Assembly: GCF_040958095.1 (NCBI RefSeq)
Contig: NC_091185.1
Location: 15,100,333-15,164,332, forward strand
DNA from: Procambarus clarkii
Lineage: Eukaryota; Arthropoda; Malacostraca; Decapoda; Cambaridae
Reading direction: 5' to 3'
DNA length: 64,000 nt
In this document: positions 23,766 through 34,972 of the stretch, piece after piece
Position numbering within the stretch: the stretch's first letter is position 1
How the letters are laid out: every line of letters starts with the position of its first letter
Notes under the pieces: model-generated
Seen by the model: the letters and a program-made list of their open reading frames with translations, nothing else
What the model was told of the DNA's origin: nothing
The model's database searches: none
Program-made: the position numbers and the translations under genes

Positions 23766-26516
23766 TTTTTTTTTTTTTACATGCAAGTATGCTGATAAGT
23801 ACAATAAAAGCAAACAAAGACAACATATAACATCAGAACAAAATGACAAAGCACAAACTTGCAAAAACATTATAAGAACAAAAGCACTAAACACAAAACA
23901 CTGCCCGGAAGGGCCGACCACAAAACAACAATAATTACAAACAAAATACAACAAAAATTACAAACAAAATACAACAAACAATTAAAACAGCGGAATACAG
24001 TACAGAAAGGAAACACCAGAACATAGTGATACAGAACATGGCTACCAGCACCTCAAACACATACGGAGAGGCACCAACACAAAACGATAACAATAATAAT
24101 AATAATAATAACAATAAAGGAAAAAAGTATACAACAAACAAAAGGAAAATTACAATGACAAAACACGACAAAGAGCAGAAGGCCAGGCCGGGCCACGCCA
24201 ACAGCCTGAAGGACACTTAACACAACACAAACAAGCGCACAAACAGCACCATAAAAACATAGAACCACAAAACATAACATAAGAACATGACATCCACAAC
24301 CAGACACACACACTATCCAAACCTCGGACCGCACAGGAACCGGACACACACACACAAGCCACACAATCAACCCACAACAACAAACCAGAGCATGCAGGAA
24401 CCGGGAAACAAACCCGCCCCACACACACTCGACCCGCACCCCACAACCATGCACACAAATGTAAACAACCCACAATACACAATACACAAAGGAATCATGA
24501 GCAAGGAATACATTACTCAGAGAATGGACCATACGTCTCTGAAATCCAAGGATACCTTCGCTTATAGGCCTCCCAATTCAAATATTCCCTGTCGGTAGGG
24601 GACGATCTCCCTGCCGCCGTGGGCCGTTCATAAACTCAGGAATCACCAGATCAGGCAGAAACGGCCACTCCTTAAGCTCACCGACGCAAGTCACATAACG
24701 AGGCTGGGGGAGCGCAAACCACGTCCTTCGAGGAAGCAGACAACACCGAAGAAGCGTACGAGGGCTGCCGAGACGGCCGCGTCGCCGTACGCACAGGAGC
24801 AGGGGACAGTCGGTGAGATGGTAACACCTCCACCGAGACCGCAGGAGACACAGAAGAGACGGCCGTAGACGGAAGAGGCGTCGAGACCGCCGCCGATGAA
24901 ACGGGGAACGAGGAAGGGGTCACAGAACTCCCAGAGCGAGCAGCCTTTTTCAACACCACCATCAGGCCACCCCGCTCACTACGAACCTCAGCAGGGAGAA
25001 CCACCCCCCACAAAGATCCGGAGCCATCCGACGCACCCGAAGCAGGATCCACAGACACCATATCAGAAGTGGAGGCCGAAGCACCAGCACCGACATCTGC
25101 AGGCAAATGCACCTCCGCCACCACCGTAGTATGCAACACAACCGGAGCCACCGCGCCGTGGCCGGCAGAGCCACAAGCGTCGAAGTCGCCAACGTCAGCC
25201 CATGCAGAAGATGAATGCCGGGAACACTTAGGCTCTGGCCGCACATCATCAGACCCGGAGGCTGACTTAGAGCCATGGGCAGCACAAGCTGGCGAACTGA
25301 TGCACGTCGTAAAACGGCAACATCCTCAACCACATGGGGCACCAGGCCAGGCACAGGAGGAAGCGCCAGAATCACCCCATCACCCAGCACAGCCGGAACA
25401 GACGGCGAGGGTGCAGGGACAGGGGCAGACGCAGCAGAGGACGAACTGGAAGACGGGGGATTCGAGCAGAAGGCAGTCGGTAGAACCCCAGGGACACGAG
25501 CCGGAGCAGGACGACCATCAGGCGATGACACTACCGCCAGAGGAGAGGCGACAATAACAGGGGGCGCATCAGGCGGCGCAACAGGCGATACAGAGGGCAC
25601 ATCCGCGGCTGAAGAGACATCCACATCCACCGAAGCCTCCTCCACAGGAAGCAGCAGAAAATCCTCCTCACTGAAGAGGTTTACGGGCGCAATGGCAGGC
25701 GCAGAACAGTCAGCAGCCTGATGCCCCAAGAGGCCACAACGATAACACATCCGACGCTGTCGGGCGTAGAACACCCGAACGTTGTAACCCATAAGGCGCA
25801 CAGAGGACGGAATATCTGCCCAGAGCCTCATACCCAGGGTGCAAATGTTAGTCCTCACACCCTTGAGAGGACTGGAAGACACCACGTTCACCCGCACACT
25901 AACCACTGCGCCAAACCAGCCGAAGTACCGCCGTAGCAGACCCTCCTGAAACTCTAAGGGTGCCCCATGTACACTAACGTAAGTGAGGGCACCACTCCGA
26001 TCAGAGAGGGTCACAGTGCCCACACCATCCGGCAGGGGTAAGGTCCGCCCCTCGTATCGACGGAGAAAGTCTCGATACGCTAACTCCTCCGTGAACTTCA
26101 CTATCGCTCGACGTGCCGTTACCAACTCTACTCCATAAATGGCTATCACAGGGGCAAAAAGCAAGTCACATGCCAGCGCAATCTCCGGGTAACCAGCCCG
26201 CACAGAAAATTCGAGGCCCACAGACTGAGTCCATAGTACAGGGGGAAGAGGGACCCCCATCGTGAACTCCACGTCAGCACAGGCAGGCAGAGACACACCC
26301 GCCCCCAACCGGCCAATTTGGCAAACAATCACTAACTGCCGGAGCGCCGAGGCAACACGTCTGCACCCTCCCGGAGCTAGAGCGCCACTTCTCTTGCCAT
26401 AGAAGGTCACAAAATTGCCTTCTTTGGCCTAAAGTCAGCGGTACGAGGGTATACACAGTTTGTGTTTACGGCCTAGTAACCTGGTTACATCAAGAAACGC
26501 CTGAGACGACGTGAGC
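23766..26516 (-). mobile_element. LINE carrying ORF1 only, with poly-A tail
   Basis: Reverse-strand unit: ORF1 (about 26410 to 24678), then a T/G-rich 3' region, then a run of about 14 A (T at 23766-23779 on the given strand). No RT or endonuclease is present anywhere between ORF1 and the tail. Possible imperfect target duplication: AATGAGGAAG (23754-23763) and AATGATGGAAG (26517-26527). The GC-rich coding part contrasts with the AT-rich surroundings. Confidence 0.6.
24678..26410 (-). pseudogene. LINE ORF1 (gag-like, CCHC zinc knuckle), frameshifted
   Basis: An RRM-like fold region (TYVSVHGAPLEF ... GAVVSVRVNVV) is followed by CYRCGLLGHQAADC, a C-X2-C-X4-H-X4-C zinc knuckle, about residues 220-233 of the 482-codon frame 26410-24962. 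A Pro/Ala/Ser/Val-rich tail follows. Near 25330-25240 the meaningful frame changes to that of 25244-24678. ORF1 proteins of LINEs bind element RNA and act as chaperones. The first codon is uncertain: the open frame starts at GTG and the true start may lie upstream near 26456 in another frame. No ORF2 follows. Confidence 0.75.
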
Positions 26517-26950
26517 AATGATGGAAGACGGGATCCACCAGTTCTGCAAACAAGCAACCCGCCTCAACGACCCTCTGACACCACTACTGTCACGACACCA
26601 TTACTGTCACGAGACACCATTAGTATGTCCAGTCCTGCTCTATTGTGGTCATCTGCGCCGTCAAGTTTACATCAAGACTGCCGTGTGAGCTGTGATTGGT
26701 ATAAAAACGTGTGAACTGTTGGGAGCCAGGTCAATGGTCGAGTGACAGTATTCTACAGCTGGCACTTGGCGCTCCGCTCTGCTACACTCTGTCGTTATTC
26801 AAGAATACCGGGATGGGAGTACAAGAGGACCAGGTATCGACATCAACGCATGGAAGAAGCAAGATCGTCATCGACACCATCGACGTCGACTACATTCAGC
26901 GTTCATCATCATCGATTTTTTTATATTCTAAAAAGAACAATTGGTGAAAA
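26517..26950 (+). promoter_or_regulatory. probable LTR promoter segment (right part of the gypsy LTR)
   Basis: Contains GTGATTGGTATAAAAACG at about 26692-26709, a CCAAT-type box (ATTGG) fused to a TATA box, typical of LTR promoters. It is read here as the right half of the gypsy 3' LTR that begins at 23491. The right LTR end is not identified. No gene seen. Confidence 0.4.
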
Positions 26951-27335
26951 AGATAAAGTAAAGTAGGCTCTGAACACCTTTATTAAGCGCATCTGGACAC
27001 TTTTGTTTAAATACTGAAAAACAGATTTAGAATCAATATTATTCTGGTATAGTGAAATGTGGAAAATTCTCCTATATAACTTGGTCAGTACTTAAAAAAA
27101 CCTCCTTGTGTAATTGTCTAAGCCCAGAACAAGGTGTTATGAAAAATTATGTTGTGCTATTTTTTCAGAGTTTTTGAACACAGGAGGGGCGGACCAATAA
27201 AAACATTGACACTTAAATTGAGTGCGAACACTTGGCTGTACAGTCAGAGGTAACCTGTGATATAGTTGTAATGAATTTTGTTTAGATATATGTAATAAAA
27301 ACTAAGTTTGTTTTTATTGGCAGAATGTCAAGGAT
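26951..27335. other. gene-free AT-rich sequence
   Basis: Nothing recognisable between the LTR-like segment and the SINE. Confidence 0.35.
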
Positions 27336-27339
27336 CTTC

Positions 27340-27572
27340 TTGAGATGATTTCGGGGCTTTAGTGTACCTGCGGCCTGGTCCTCGACCAGGCCTCCACCCC
27401 CAGAAAGCAGCCCGTGACAGCTGACTAACACCCAGGTACCTATTTTACTGCTAGGTAACAGGGGCATAGGGTGAAAGAAACTCTGCCCATGATTCTTGCT
27501 GGCGCCTGGGATCGAACCCAGGACCACAGGATTACAAGTCCAGCGTGCTGTCCGCTTGGCTGACTGGCTCTA
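27340..27572 (-). mobile_element. tRNA-derived SINE, reverse strand
   Basis: On the reverse strand the head has an A-box-like CAGCCAAGCGG (about 27553-27563) and a B-box GGTTCGATCCC (27508-27518 on the given strand reads GGGATCGAACC). A TTGTAA anticodon-loop-like stretch lies between them and would resemble a threonine tRNA. A body with CAGCTGACTAACACCCAGG follows. It differs from the SINE at 18340. Confidence 0.75.
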
Positions 27573-27665
27573 GGATGACATTGGTTGGGGAGTGGATGGT
27601 ACACGGTTGTGAACTTCGTGAAGTTCAGTGTTCCGCTCCCGGTAGACTGGAAAGTTCAGTCTGCA

Positions 27666-27690
27666 GTTATATATATATATATATATATAT
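27666..27690. repeat. (TA)n microsatellite
   Basis: Short pure TA tract in gene-free DNA, followed by a T run. Confidence 0.9.
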
Positions 27691-28984
27691 ATTTTTTTTA
27701 TGTTTTGCATTGTGTGTGTCTGGCTCTAGGGGACACACGAGATTGGCTAATGAAGAGCCAAGGAATTTTAATAGCTAGCTTTTGCTGACAGATTAGGGAT
27801 ATTTTATTTAGCTATATCAGTTAAGTGTAGGATGTATGTTTCCAGATGTTGGATGATTGCTGTCAGTTGACAACTGGGATGAATTTGAGTTTGATGAATT
27901 TGGTTATGTATATTTTGTGATGTTTGCGGGACAATCTGATGATTGTCATTTTATTAGATAGGGTAGCTTTTTGATTGAGGCATGGGTTTATTGATATTTA
28001 TTGAGGGTTTGGATACTAAACCTCATTTTTTTTATTGACATTCAAAACCAAATTTTACTAATTTACTTATGTGGGGGGGGGGGGGTTGTAACAGCTGAAG
28101 CTGTTTTAAATAAGTAATTGTATGGGAGGCAGTGGCATACGCCCTTGTACAAAATATGTTGTGACAAGATAGTTTACCTGACTTGGGAGCATGGGTTATT
28201 TCTCCTGGGATTAACATGTTAGAATACAAGATGGCCGTCACCTTTGTTTTAAAGCAACATATAATGACTTATTTAACAATCATAGTAATTACAGTAACAA
28301 CTAATTTGATTAAGTATGTAGGCTAGGCCAACATGAAGGTACAGCTTGAGATCAATATTCATACACCATCATTATGAAGTGACATCATGAGTAGGAGGTA
28401 CTAGGTCGGTGGGCCACTGATGACGTAGCTGAGGCAAGGGGGTCACGCGGTTGACGTGACCACAATCTCTATATTTAGTAATTCACAAAGTTCAAATTCA
28501 GATCACTAGCAAATACTATAATTGGAAATAGCCTTTCCCTAAGATGCCTGTACAATTGTTTTTGCATATCCTTGTCACGTGGTCTCCACGAGTTAGGGGT
28601 TTATTTGGGTCACGAGCCAAGCAAAGTTTAAGAGATCATATATCCCCTTGTTTTCTGTAATTCCCATACTTAACGTAGATTTATCCCTCCCTTTCCAAGT
28701 AATTTGGGGATTAAACCCCAAGTGTTTAATGATTGATTAATTGGTCCAGACACCAATTAATTGACGTTTTTGGTTAATGGTCTGGTGGTGGCAGCACAAG
28801 GAGATCCTTGAGTTTGCTAGAAGTCTAGTACGACGTCACGGGGGCAGCAGAATCTTGCCGACTGAGCGGCTAAGACCACGTGGCGTGGGACTCGGTTAAG
28901 AGTTAGCTCCGAGGTCCCTTGGAATTAAGTTTAACTACGGGCGGGTAAAGGACAAAGTAGAGCTAATACGCATCCATTGTTACA
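27691..28984. other. gene-free stretch, possibly LTR-derived
   Basis: No coding region. A G run occurs near 28073-28085. Near 28783 the sequence TGGTGGTGGCAGCACAAGG resembles the primer-binding-site region that follows some gypsy 5' LTRs, so part of this stretch could be an LTR. I see no LTR ends or internal genes to confirm this. Confidence 0.3.
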
Positions 28985-29662
28985 GTATGGTAAACAACAC
29001 ATCTCAATTCCAACGAAATGTCACGCACAATAAATAAATCATAATGAAAATAAATCGAAATCTATGAAAATTCAATATATCAATGCAATCGGAAACATTG
29101 AAATGGAAACATTAACATATTTAGTATACCATGTGTTGCAACAGATGGCGCTGTTTTTCAAAACAAGCATGTTTTTACCTGTCACATGTGTGGCATCTAT
29201 ATAGTAAGTATATAAAAATGCGCATATTCGAATGGAATGTTGAGTCAAAATTTTAAAGCAATCTGTAAAGAACTTTTGGAGATTACAGCGTGTGTTGCTC
29301 TTACATCCAACAGATGGTGCAGTTTCTCAAAAATGCATGTTTTTGCCTGTCACAGGTATAGCATATATATAGTAGGTATATAAAAACACGCACGTATCCA
29401 AATGCAACGTTGTGTTAAATTTTCAAAGCTAATGGTAAAGAGGTGTATGGAGATTTCCTCACATGAAAATTCAGTTCAAAACTCAGTTTTTTAAAAAAGC
29501 ATGTTTTTACTGGTCACAGACGTGGAATCTATATAATATGTATATAAAAACACGCTCGTATGCGAATGGAACGTTGTGTCAAAATTTCAAAGCAATTGGT
29601 GAAGAACTTTCGGAGATTAGCGATTTCGAACTAACAAACATTTAAATTTTTATTTAAATAGA
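28985..29662 (-). mobile_element. non-autonomous Helitron, reverse strand, with 5' end
   Basis: Reverse copy of the Helitron family seen at 9.9-14.2 kb. Its 5' terminus is intact: on the reverse strand it reads TCTATTTAAATAAAAATTT starting at 29662 and preceded by A, the expected A|TC insertion. The internal ACAGATGGCGCTG and CGAAAGTTCTTCACCAATTG blocks are present. The G-rich block and 3' hairpin are missing at the left end. The A|TC end lies exactly where the RT of the LINE at 29664 onward breaks off. Confidence 0.82.
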
Positions 29663-29663
29663 T

Positions 29664-32345
29664 GAATAACAGAGGTCCCAGCACAGAGCCTTGTGGCACA
29701 CCACTTACAACATTTTCCCACTCTAACTTATCCTCCATTTATACTAACTCTTTGTTATCTTTGAAATAGCCATGTCCTAATCCAACTTCATAAATCACCC
29801 CCTATACTGGGAGTCTCTAATTTTTTTAATCAGTCTTTCTTGTGGTACCGTATCAAAAGCTTTGCTAAAGTCAAGGTACAGAACATCACAAACCTTACCA
29901 CTATCAACTGCCTCAACTATGCTGGAATAAAATGATAGCAAATTTGTTAAACATAAACGACCACTTGTAAATTTATGTTGTGAGTCATTAATTAATTTAT
30001 GTTTTTCAAGATGACTACGAATGGTATTTGCAATTATCGATTCAAGTAACTTTCCCACAATTAACATTAGGCTTATTGGCCGATAGTTTGACGCAAGTGA
30101 TTTATCTCCTCTCTTCAAAATTGGTACCACATGAGCAACCTTTCACGATTCTTACCCTCTGCCTGATTCTAATGATTTCTTAAATAAGATCTCTTTGCAT
30201 TCCTTAAGCACCCTGGCAAACACTTCATCCGGCCCTGGGGATTTGTTTGGCTAGAGTTGCATGATTTGTTTAATAACATCCTCCCTGGTAACTGCTAAAC
30301 GCGTCAACCTGTCCTCGTCCCCACCCACATAGACTTGTTTGGCTGAAGACATAATGTTAAGTTCCCGCTTAGTTAATACAGAGATAAAATATTTATTAAA
30401 AATACTACACATCTTTTCGACCTTATCAGTTATCTGACCTGTCTCAGTTTTTAATGGGCATATTCTTTCCCTAATTTTTGTTAGATATAACTGGAAAAAA
30501 AACTTTCAGATTTATCTTTGCTTGCCCTGCTATGCGAACTTCATAGTTTCTTTATGCCGTCCTTATCTCTATTTTTTTTTTAATTTCTAACCAGTTGCAT
30601 GAATTCTTGCTCTAAACTGACTTCCCCATTCCTAATCCTTTTGTCCTAAGCTCTCTTTTTACCTATAAAGTTCTTCAGATCCTTTGTTATTCATTTCGGG
30701 TCATTATTATTCGATCTATTCAATTTGCAAGGTATACTACGTTCCTGTGCTTTGCTTAGAATATTTTTAAATAAGTTAAATTTTGAATCCACATGGAAAT
30801 CCCATTTTACATCACCCATCTCTTGGTTCACGTCTCGCTTCAAAATCAGTCCAACCCCCATGCCCAAGACTTTCCAATCTATTTCACCCAAAAAATGTCG
30901 TAGGCCATTAATAATTTATCACTTTCGCGCTATCAGCGTTCTGAAAAAAATCATACCCTATGTGATATCGCGATTCCCGCGCCTAAGCGGTAAGACCGAA
31001 AAGTGTATACTCTTTTGACTGTCCTGACACTAATTGTAGGCGTACGTATTTAAATTTGGTATCACTGTGTTCGCAATAGAATTGCCTATAAGAACATACC
31101 TATAAAATGCCGCCAAAGCATAAGACATATCAACACCAAATAAAAACCTATTCAGACCACTGGCCGAGAGCGCCAAACAGCAACAAAATGTTCCCACTCT
31201 CTTAATGGTTGTGAAGCCCACAGTTGTGCTACAGTGTTAATTTTGGTATCAGTGAAATCGCAATATAATTCTCTACACGGACATATGCATATAAATATAG
31301 ATTCAATGTCGTAGCCCACCCAAAACAGTGTGGGAAGTGGCCGAAGTGTTACCCGCGGCGGCATATCGGCGAAACTCGCTTCGAAAAGTGTATATTCAAT
31401 TCACTGTCCTGACATTATTTTTCGATGTATATTTTTCATTTTTGTTCCAATGGGTTCGCAATAGAATGTTCTATAAGAACATAAGTATTAAAGGTCACAT
31501 AACGATGCGTTCGACTGGCAACATATATAAAAACTACGTCGATTATACTCGTGGTGTCAATAATACAATTGTTTTACCACGATGATTCACTGTCACGCCG
31601 TTCTCTTTAATAAGCTGTTCGGCTATTAGAGAAAACGAAAATTTCATGGCAAACATTTGTAAACTATCCCCAAGTTAATCGGATAATAAACGGATTTTAT
31701 ACAAATATTTATTCTCGCGACTCCATGAGTAGTCCCCGTCGCGTACCCAAGAAAAATAGTTGACGACCGCGATCGCGACTGATGCAGCAAAGTGTAACCC
31801 CCATGCCCAAGACTTTCCAATCTATTTCACCCAAAAAATGTCTTGGGCCATTAAAATCAACTTTTCGAAAATCTGGCACTTTAACAAAATTTTCTCCTGT
31901 TTCCTTCTATGCCAAATCTGATTTCTTCGTGATCACTGTTCCTTAGCTCACTCCCTGTTTCGATGTCATTAATTAGTAGTCTAACATATTATTTTCATAT
32001 GTTGGTTCCTTAATGTGTTGCTTAAGGAAGCAATCGTAAATTAATTCCAGAAAATCTTCTGCTTCATTATTCCATTCTGTTAATCCATTTCATTCCATTG
32101 AAATTAAAGTCACCCATGACAAAAATACTGTTAGACCTAGATGATCTAGATATTTCATCCCATAGAGGCTTTGTTTCCATTTTAAGTTTGGTGGCCAGCA
32201 TATAGCTCCTATTATAAGATTTTTAGCCTTATCGTTTAATTCTAGCCAAATAGTTTCTGTGTGTAGCTCAGTTTTGATTTCATCTCTGAGACTACAATTC
32301 AAATTTTCGCTAACATATATGGCTACTCCCACCTGCTCGTCTAAT
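29664..32345 (-). pseudogene. CR1/jockey-like LINE, endonuclease and RT, disrupted
   Basis: Reverse strand. The AP-type endonuclease is at 32332-32090 (GVAIYVSENLNCSLRD, ETIWLELNDKAKNLIIGAI). A linker region lies at about 31900-30200 (IRERICPLKTETGQITDKVE-like). The RT start is at 30130-29795 (SNYRPISLMLIVGKLLES, VLYLDFSKAFDTVP), continuing in decayed form to the GPLL-F region at 29664, where a Helitron is inserted. An 884-bp foreign segment interrupts the linker at 30912-31795. Several stops and frameshifts are present. The downstream half of the RT is not found on the far side of the Helitron. Confidence 0.75.
30853..31854. mobile_element. 884-bp insertion between 59-bp direct repeats
   Basis: The LINE segment starting AACCCCCATGCCCAAGACTT occurs at 30853-30911 and again at 31796-31854 (offset 943 bp), with two mismatches. 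Between them, 30912-31795 is not LINE sequence. It has its own weak internal repetition (GTTCGCAATAGAATTG/GTTCGCAATAGAATG with CTATAAGAACATA; two blocks with CACTGTCCTGACA or similar). A 59-bp duplication is far longer than typical target duplications. Confidence 0.7.
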
Positions 32346-32447
32346 ATATGTGTGAAAAAGTTTTAATCTTTTTATTTGATATTTAGTTAATAGTATCCTA
32401 TTTGATTTATTATGAACATTTATGCATTGATAATTTGGTTTTAAATT

Positions 32448-32800
32448 CTAACTAATCTTAAATCCCAGGTCCCTTTCGCCATCTGACTTCGCAATCTCAA
32501 CACCATCTAGCTCAAATCTTGTAAGTCTATCATCATTACCTAGTCTCAAAACCTTACATTTGTCAGCATTAAACTGCATCTTCGAATCTTTTGACCATTT
32601 CAAAACCCCATTTACATAGTCTTGAAGTGATAGCGAGTCTTTTTCTGTGTTTATTTCACTTCCAATTTTTGTATCATCGGCAAATTTGCAAATATTGCTG
32701 CTCAATCCTGCATCTAAATCATTTATATGTATTATGAATAACAGAGGTCTTAGGATAGAGCCCGGAGGCACTTCGCTTATAACATTTTCCCAAAAGCGCT
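32448..32800 (-). pseudogene. CR1/jockey-like LINE RT, C-terminal fragment
   Basis: Reverse strand: PPGSILRPLLFIIHINDLD, then KFADDTKIG (catalytic F-ADD), QMQF/MQFNADKCKVLRLG, and GERDLGFKIS. This is the second half of an RT closely related to the LINE at 29664-32345. It lies upstream of that element's endonuclease, so it belongs to a separate copy. The open frame covers 32771-32448; homology continues slightly beyond. Confidence 0.8.
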
Positions 32801-33119
32801 TGCCGCCTGCATGCTGACCAAGATATTGACTAGACCAAGAATCAGTTCACTTTAATATATAGTCAAAGGAACACTAACTCAGGACAGAAGAGCTTCCAAC
32901 AGCAACAGGTGGATCCATGGTGCAATAAATATTATCATTATATTAGAAAACACAAATACAACCACGGCAAGGGATGTCGACGAAATACGCGCAGATTTCG
33001 TTATGCAAGCCCCTTGGGAATCGATGCCAGCAGACTATAAGAATATAGCTCTTCAAGAAAAAACTCTATCAGCCTTATCCACAAGCTGATAGGAATCATT
33101 GCACAGATAAATATAGATT

Positions 33120-33310
33120 ATAGAAGCAAACGTGGTATCTGATAGCTTCACATACTGCACAGACGGATTAGTAGGTCAGCAAAGACAAGAATCCGGAACT
33201 GCAGTTAGGGTAGAAAATTTTCGAGATAGTTGGAGACTCAAATCAGTGTTCAGCTTTGCACACAGCGATGCTATCCATTGAAAAGGCTTTTGAATATGCT
33301 CCTGCTGTGT
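33120..33310 (+). pseudogene. decayed RNase H-like fragment
   Basis: One frame reads FTYCTDGLVGQQRQ, then GTAVRVENF and WRLKS, and after a stop KGFEYAP. This resembles RNase H domains of LINE-encoded proteins (TDGS, then GxAV). The glutamate block is degraded. Short and weak; no flanking RT in this orientation. Confidence 0.4.
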
Positions 33311-33499
33311 GGGACATTTGGGGCTTGACTCTATTTATTTAAATATTAAAGTAATGAAAATCAATTACGAAGGACCACCCGCTTTTATAGTAAAGAGGGA
33401 AACTAAGAAAATATGATCATTAGAAAATTCCTAGATGAACCAGTAACTATGGATAAAATACTAGAGAATATGATCACTGAAATAATTAATGGGCTGTAT

Positions 33500-34972
33500 A
33501 ATTAAATGAATCAAAGCCTCAAACACCTACATTGGGGGGGGAGGGGTATTACTGGAACTCAATACGTCCAGGAACTAGTGTGGTTCGTTCACCAGTCCAA
33601 TGTATAATAATCTAATCCTATGAACATTTATAGAGTCATTATCTTTATCATCAATGAGAACATAGATTACGAACATGAATATAATAATTATAATAAACAC
33701 ATGTTAATCCAATGAACAGAGTTCTGCATGTAAAGGAATACAGATAATAGAAATCAAAGAATACAAAAGGAATCTTAGCTTAAAGACGATTTCCAAGAAG
33801 TTAGTTACGACTCATCCTCTGATTCTCCTGGACTCGTCATGGAACACTGGAGTTGATTAACATGGGAAATGACAGCTCGGAGAATTCTTCACACACGCTG
33901 TAAATCAAATTGTTTTCAGTAGCAACAGATTAAGCTACTAGATATCTATGTTCAAGAAATTGAGATTAATAATAAGAGGAAATAATGACCTGTAGTTTTT
34001 TATTGTCGCACGGCGTCACGACAAGCTACCCAGCTATAAACCCACCCCCTATATGATGCATCAAATAAGGATAAAGGTACTTAGCTAATATGGGCACTGT
34101 GTAAGTTAAGGCTTGCCGAAGTTCGCATCCTAGGTTCCGGTCCAGCCTATCCTAGATACTGACGCGCTTCACTGGCCGGTCACGTGGTATTACATAGAAC
34201 CAAATTTAACAGGTTCTGGCCGAATGTCAAATTAATCTCTTGACCATTCGACTTGTTATGTAAAATGACACTGACACCAGCAAAGTTAATGTCTGCAAAG
34301 GTTCTTCACACCTCACAGTGGCGACTTTCTTCTAGAGTTCTTGATGGCGTCTACCCTCGTGGCTGGGGTAATGGTGTCTCTGCCTGAGCGCGTCACCTCA
34401 TGAACGCTTCACCACGTGAATTGGCATCTCCTCCGCCCCGCTCCGCGTCCCGCATTTGTTACTCAAATTATTTATGGCGGATATTATCATTTCTCGCAGT
34501 TGTGATTGAAATGCTCGGATAATGATGGGTTTATTATTTAGAGGAGTTAAATATTATTATTTGCTCGTTTTATGCTAGTAAACGAACAATGGAGATGAAT
34601 TAAAGTCTCTCCAGGGCATTCACGCATGACATTAAATTTATTACTAGATAACAGTTATAACTATAAACGCTCTATTTGGCTTTAGTTGGAGATCAGTTTA
34701 TCTGTAATTAATTATCACACAGAACACCATTGTTTATAGAGAATCAAATTCAATTCTCAGACACAATGGATATAAATGTGTTTATTACAATGGAATCTGA
34801 CGCAATACTGGCGTCTGGTGACGTAAGAATTCTAGCCTTATTGTACAGATGTAATTATTAGTACATGTGGACTCTACGCTTGGTTAATTTTAATCACTAC
34901 AATGATTAGTAGAATTAGTAATAATTAATGAGAATACAACAGTGTTGTATTTAGTGTTGGAAATTTCCAACA
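33500..34972 (-). mobile_element. BEL/Pao element 1: probable 3' LTR
   Basis: The right edge reads GTGTTGGAAATTTCCAACA and ends at 34972. It is followed by TAACTCCGGGGGG, matching the edge of the LTR of BEL element 2 (ends TTTTCCGACA, then TAATTCCCCGGGGGG). On the reverse strand it therefore starts with TGTTGG. The left edge is not resolved; a G-rich stretch near 33533-33547 resembles one near the outer end of the element 2 LTR. No gene here. Confidence 0.5.

Noticed and set aside
23734..24598. Open frames in the A/C-rich strand of the LINE 3' region.
   Set aside because: Biased composition only; no family features on either strand.
25069..25936. Forward open frames opposite the LINE ORF1.
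   Set aside because: Antisense shadows of a GC-rich coding region; the reverse strand carries the zinc knuckle.
27508..27572. Possible threonine tRNA gene on the reverse strand.
   Set aside because: The tRNA-like head is attached to a SINE body and has mismatched stems; a functional gene is unlikely.
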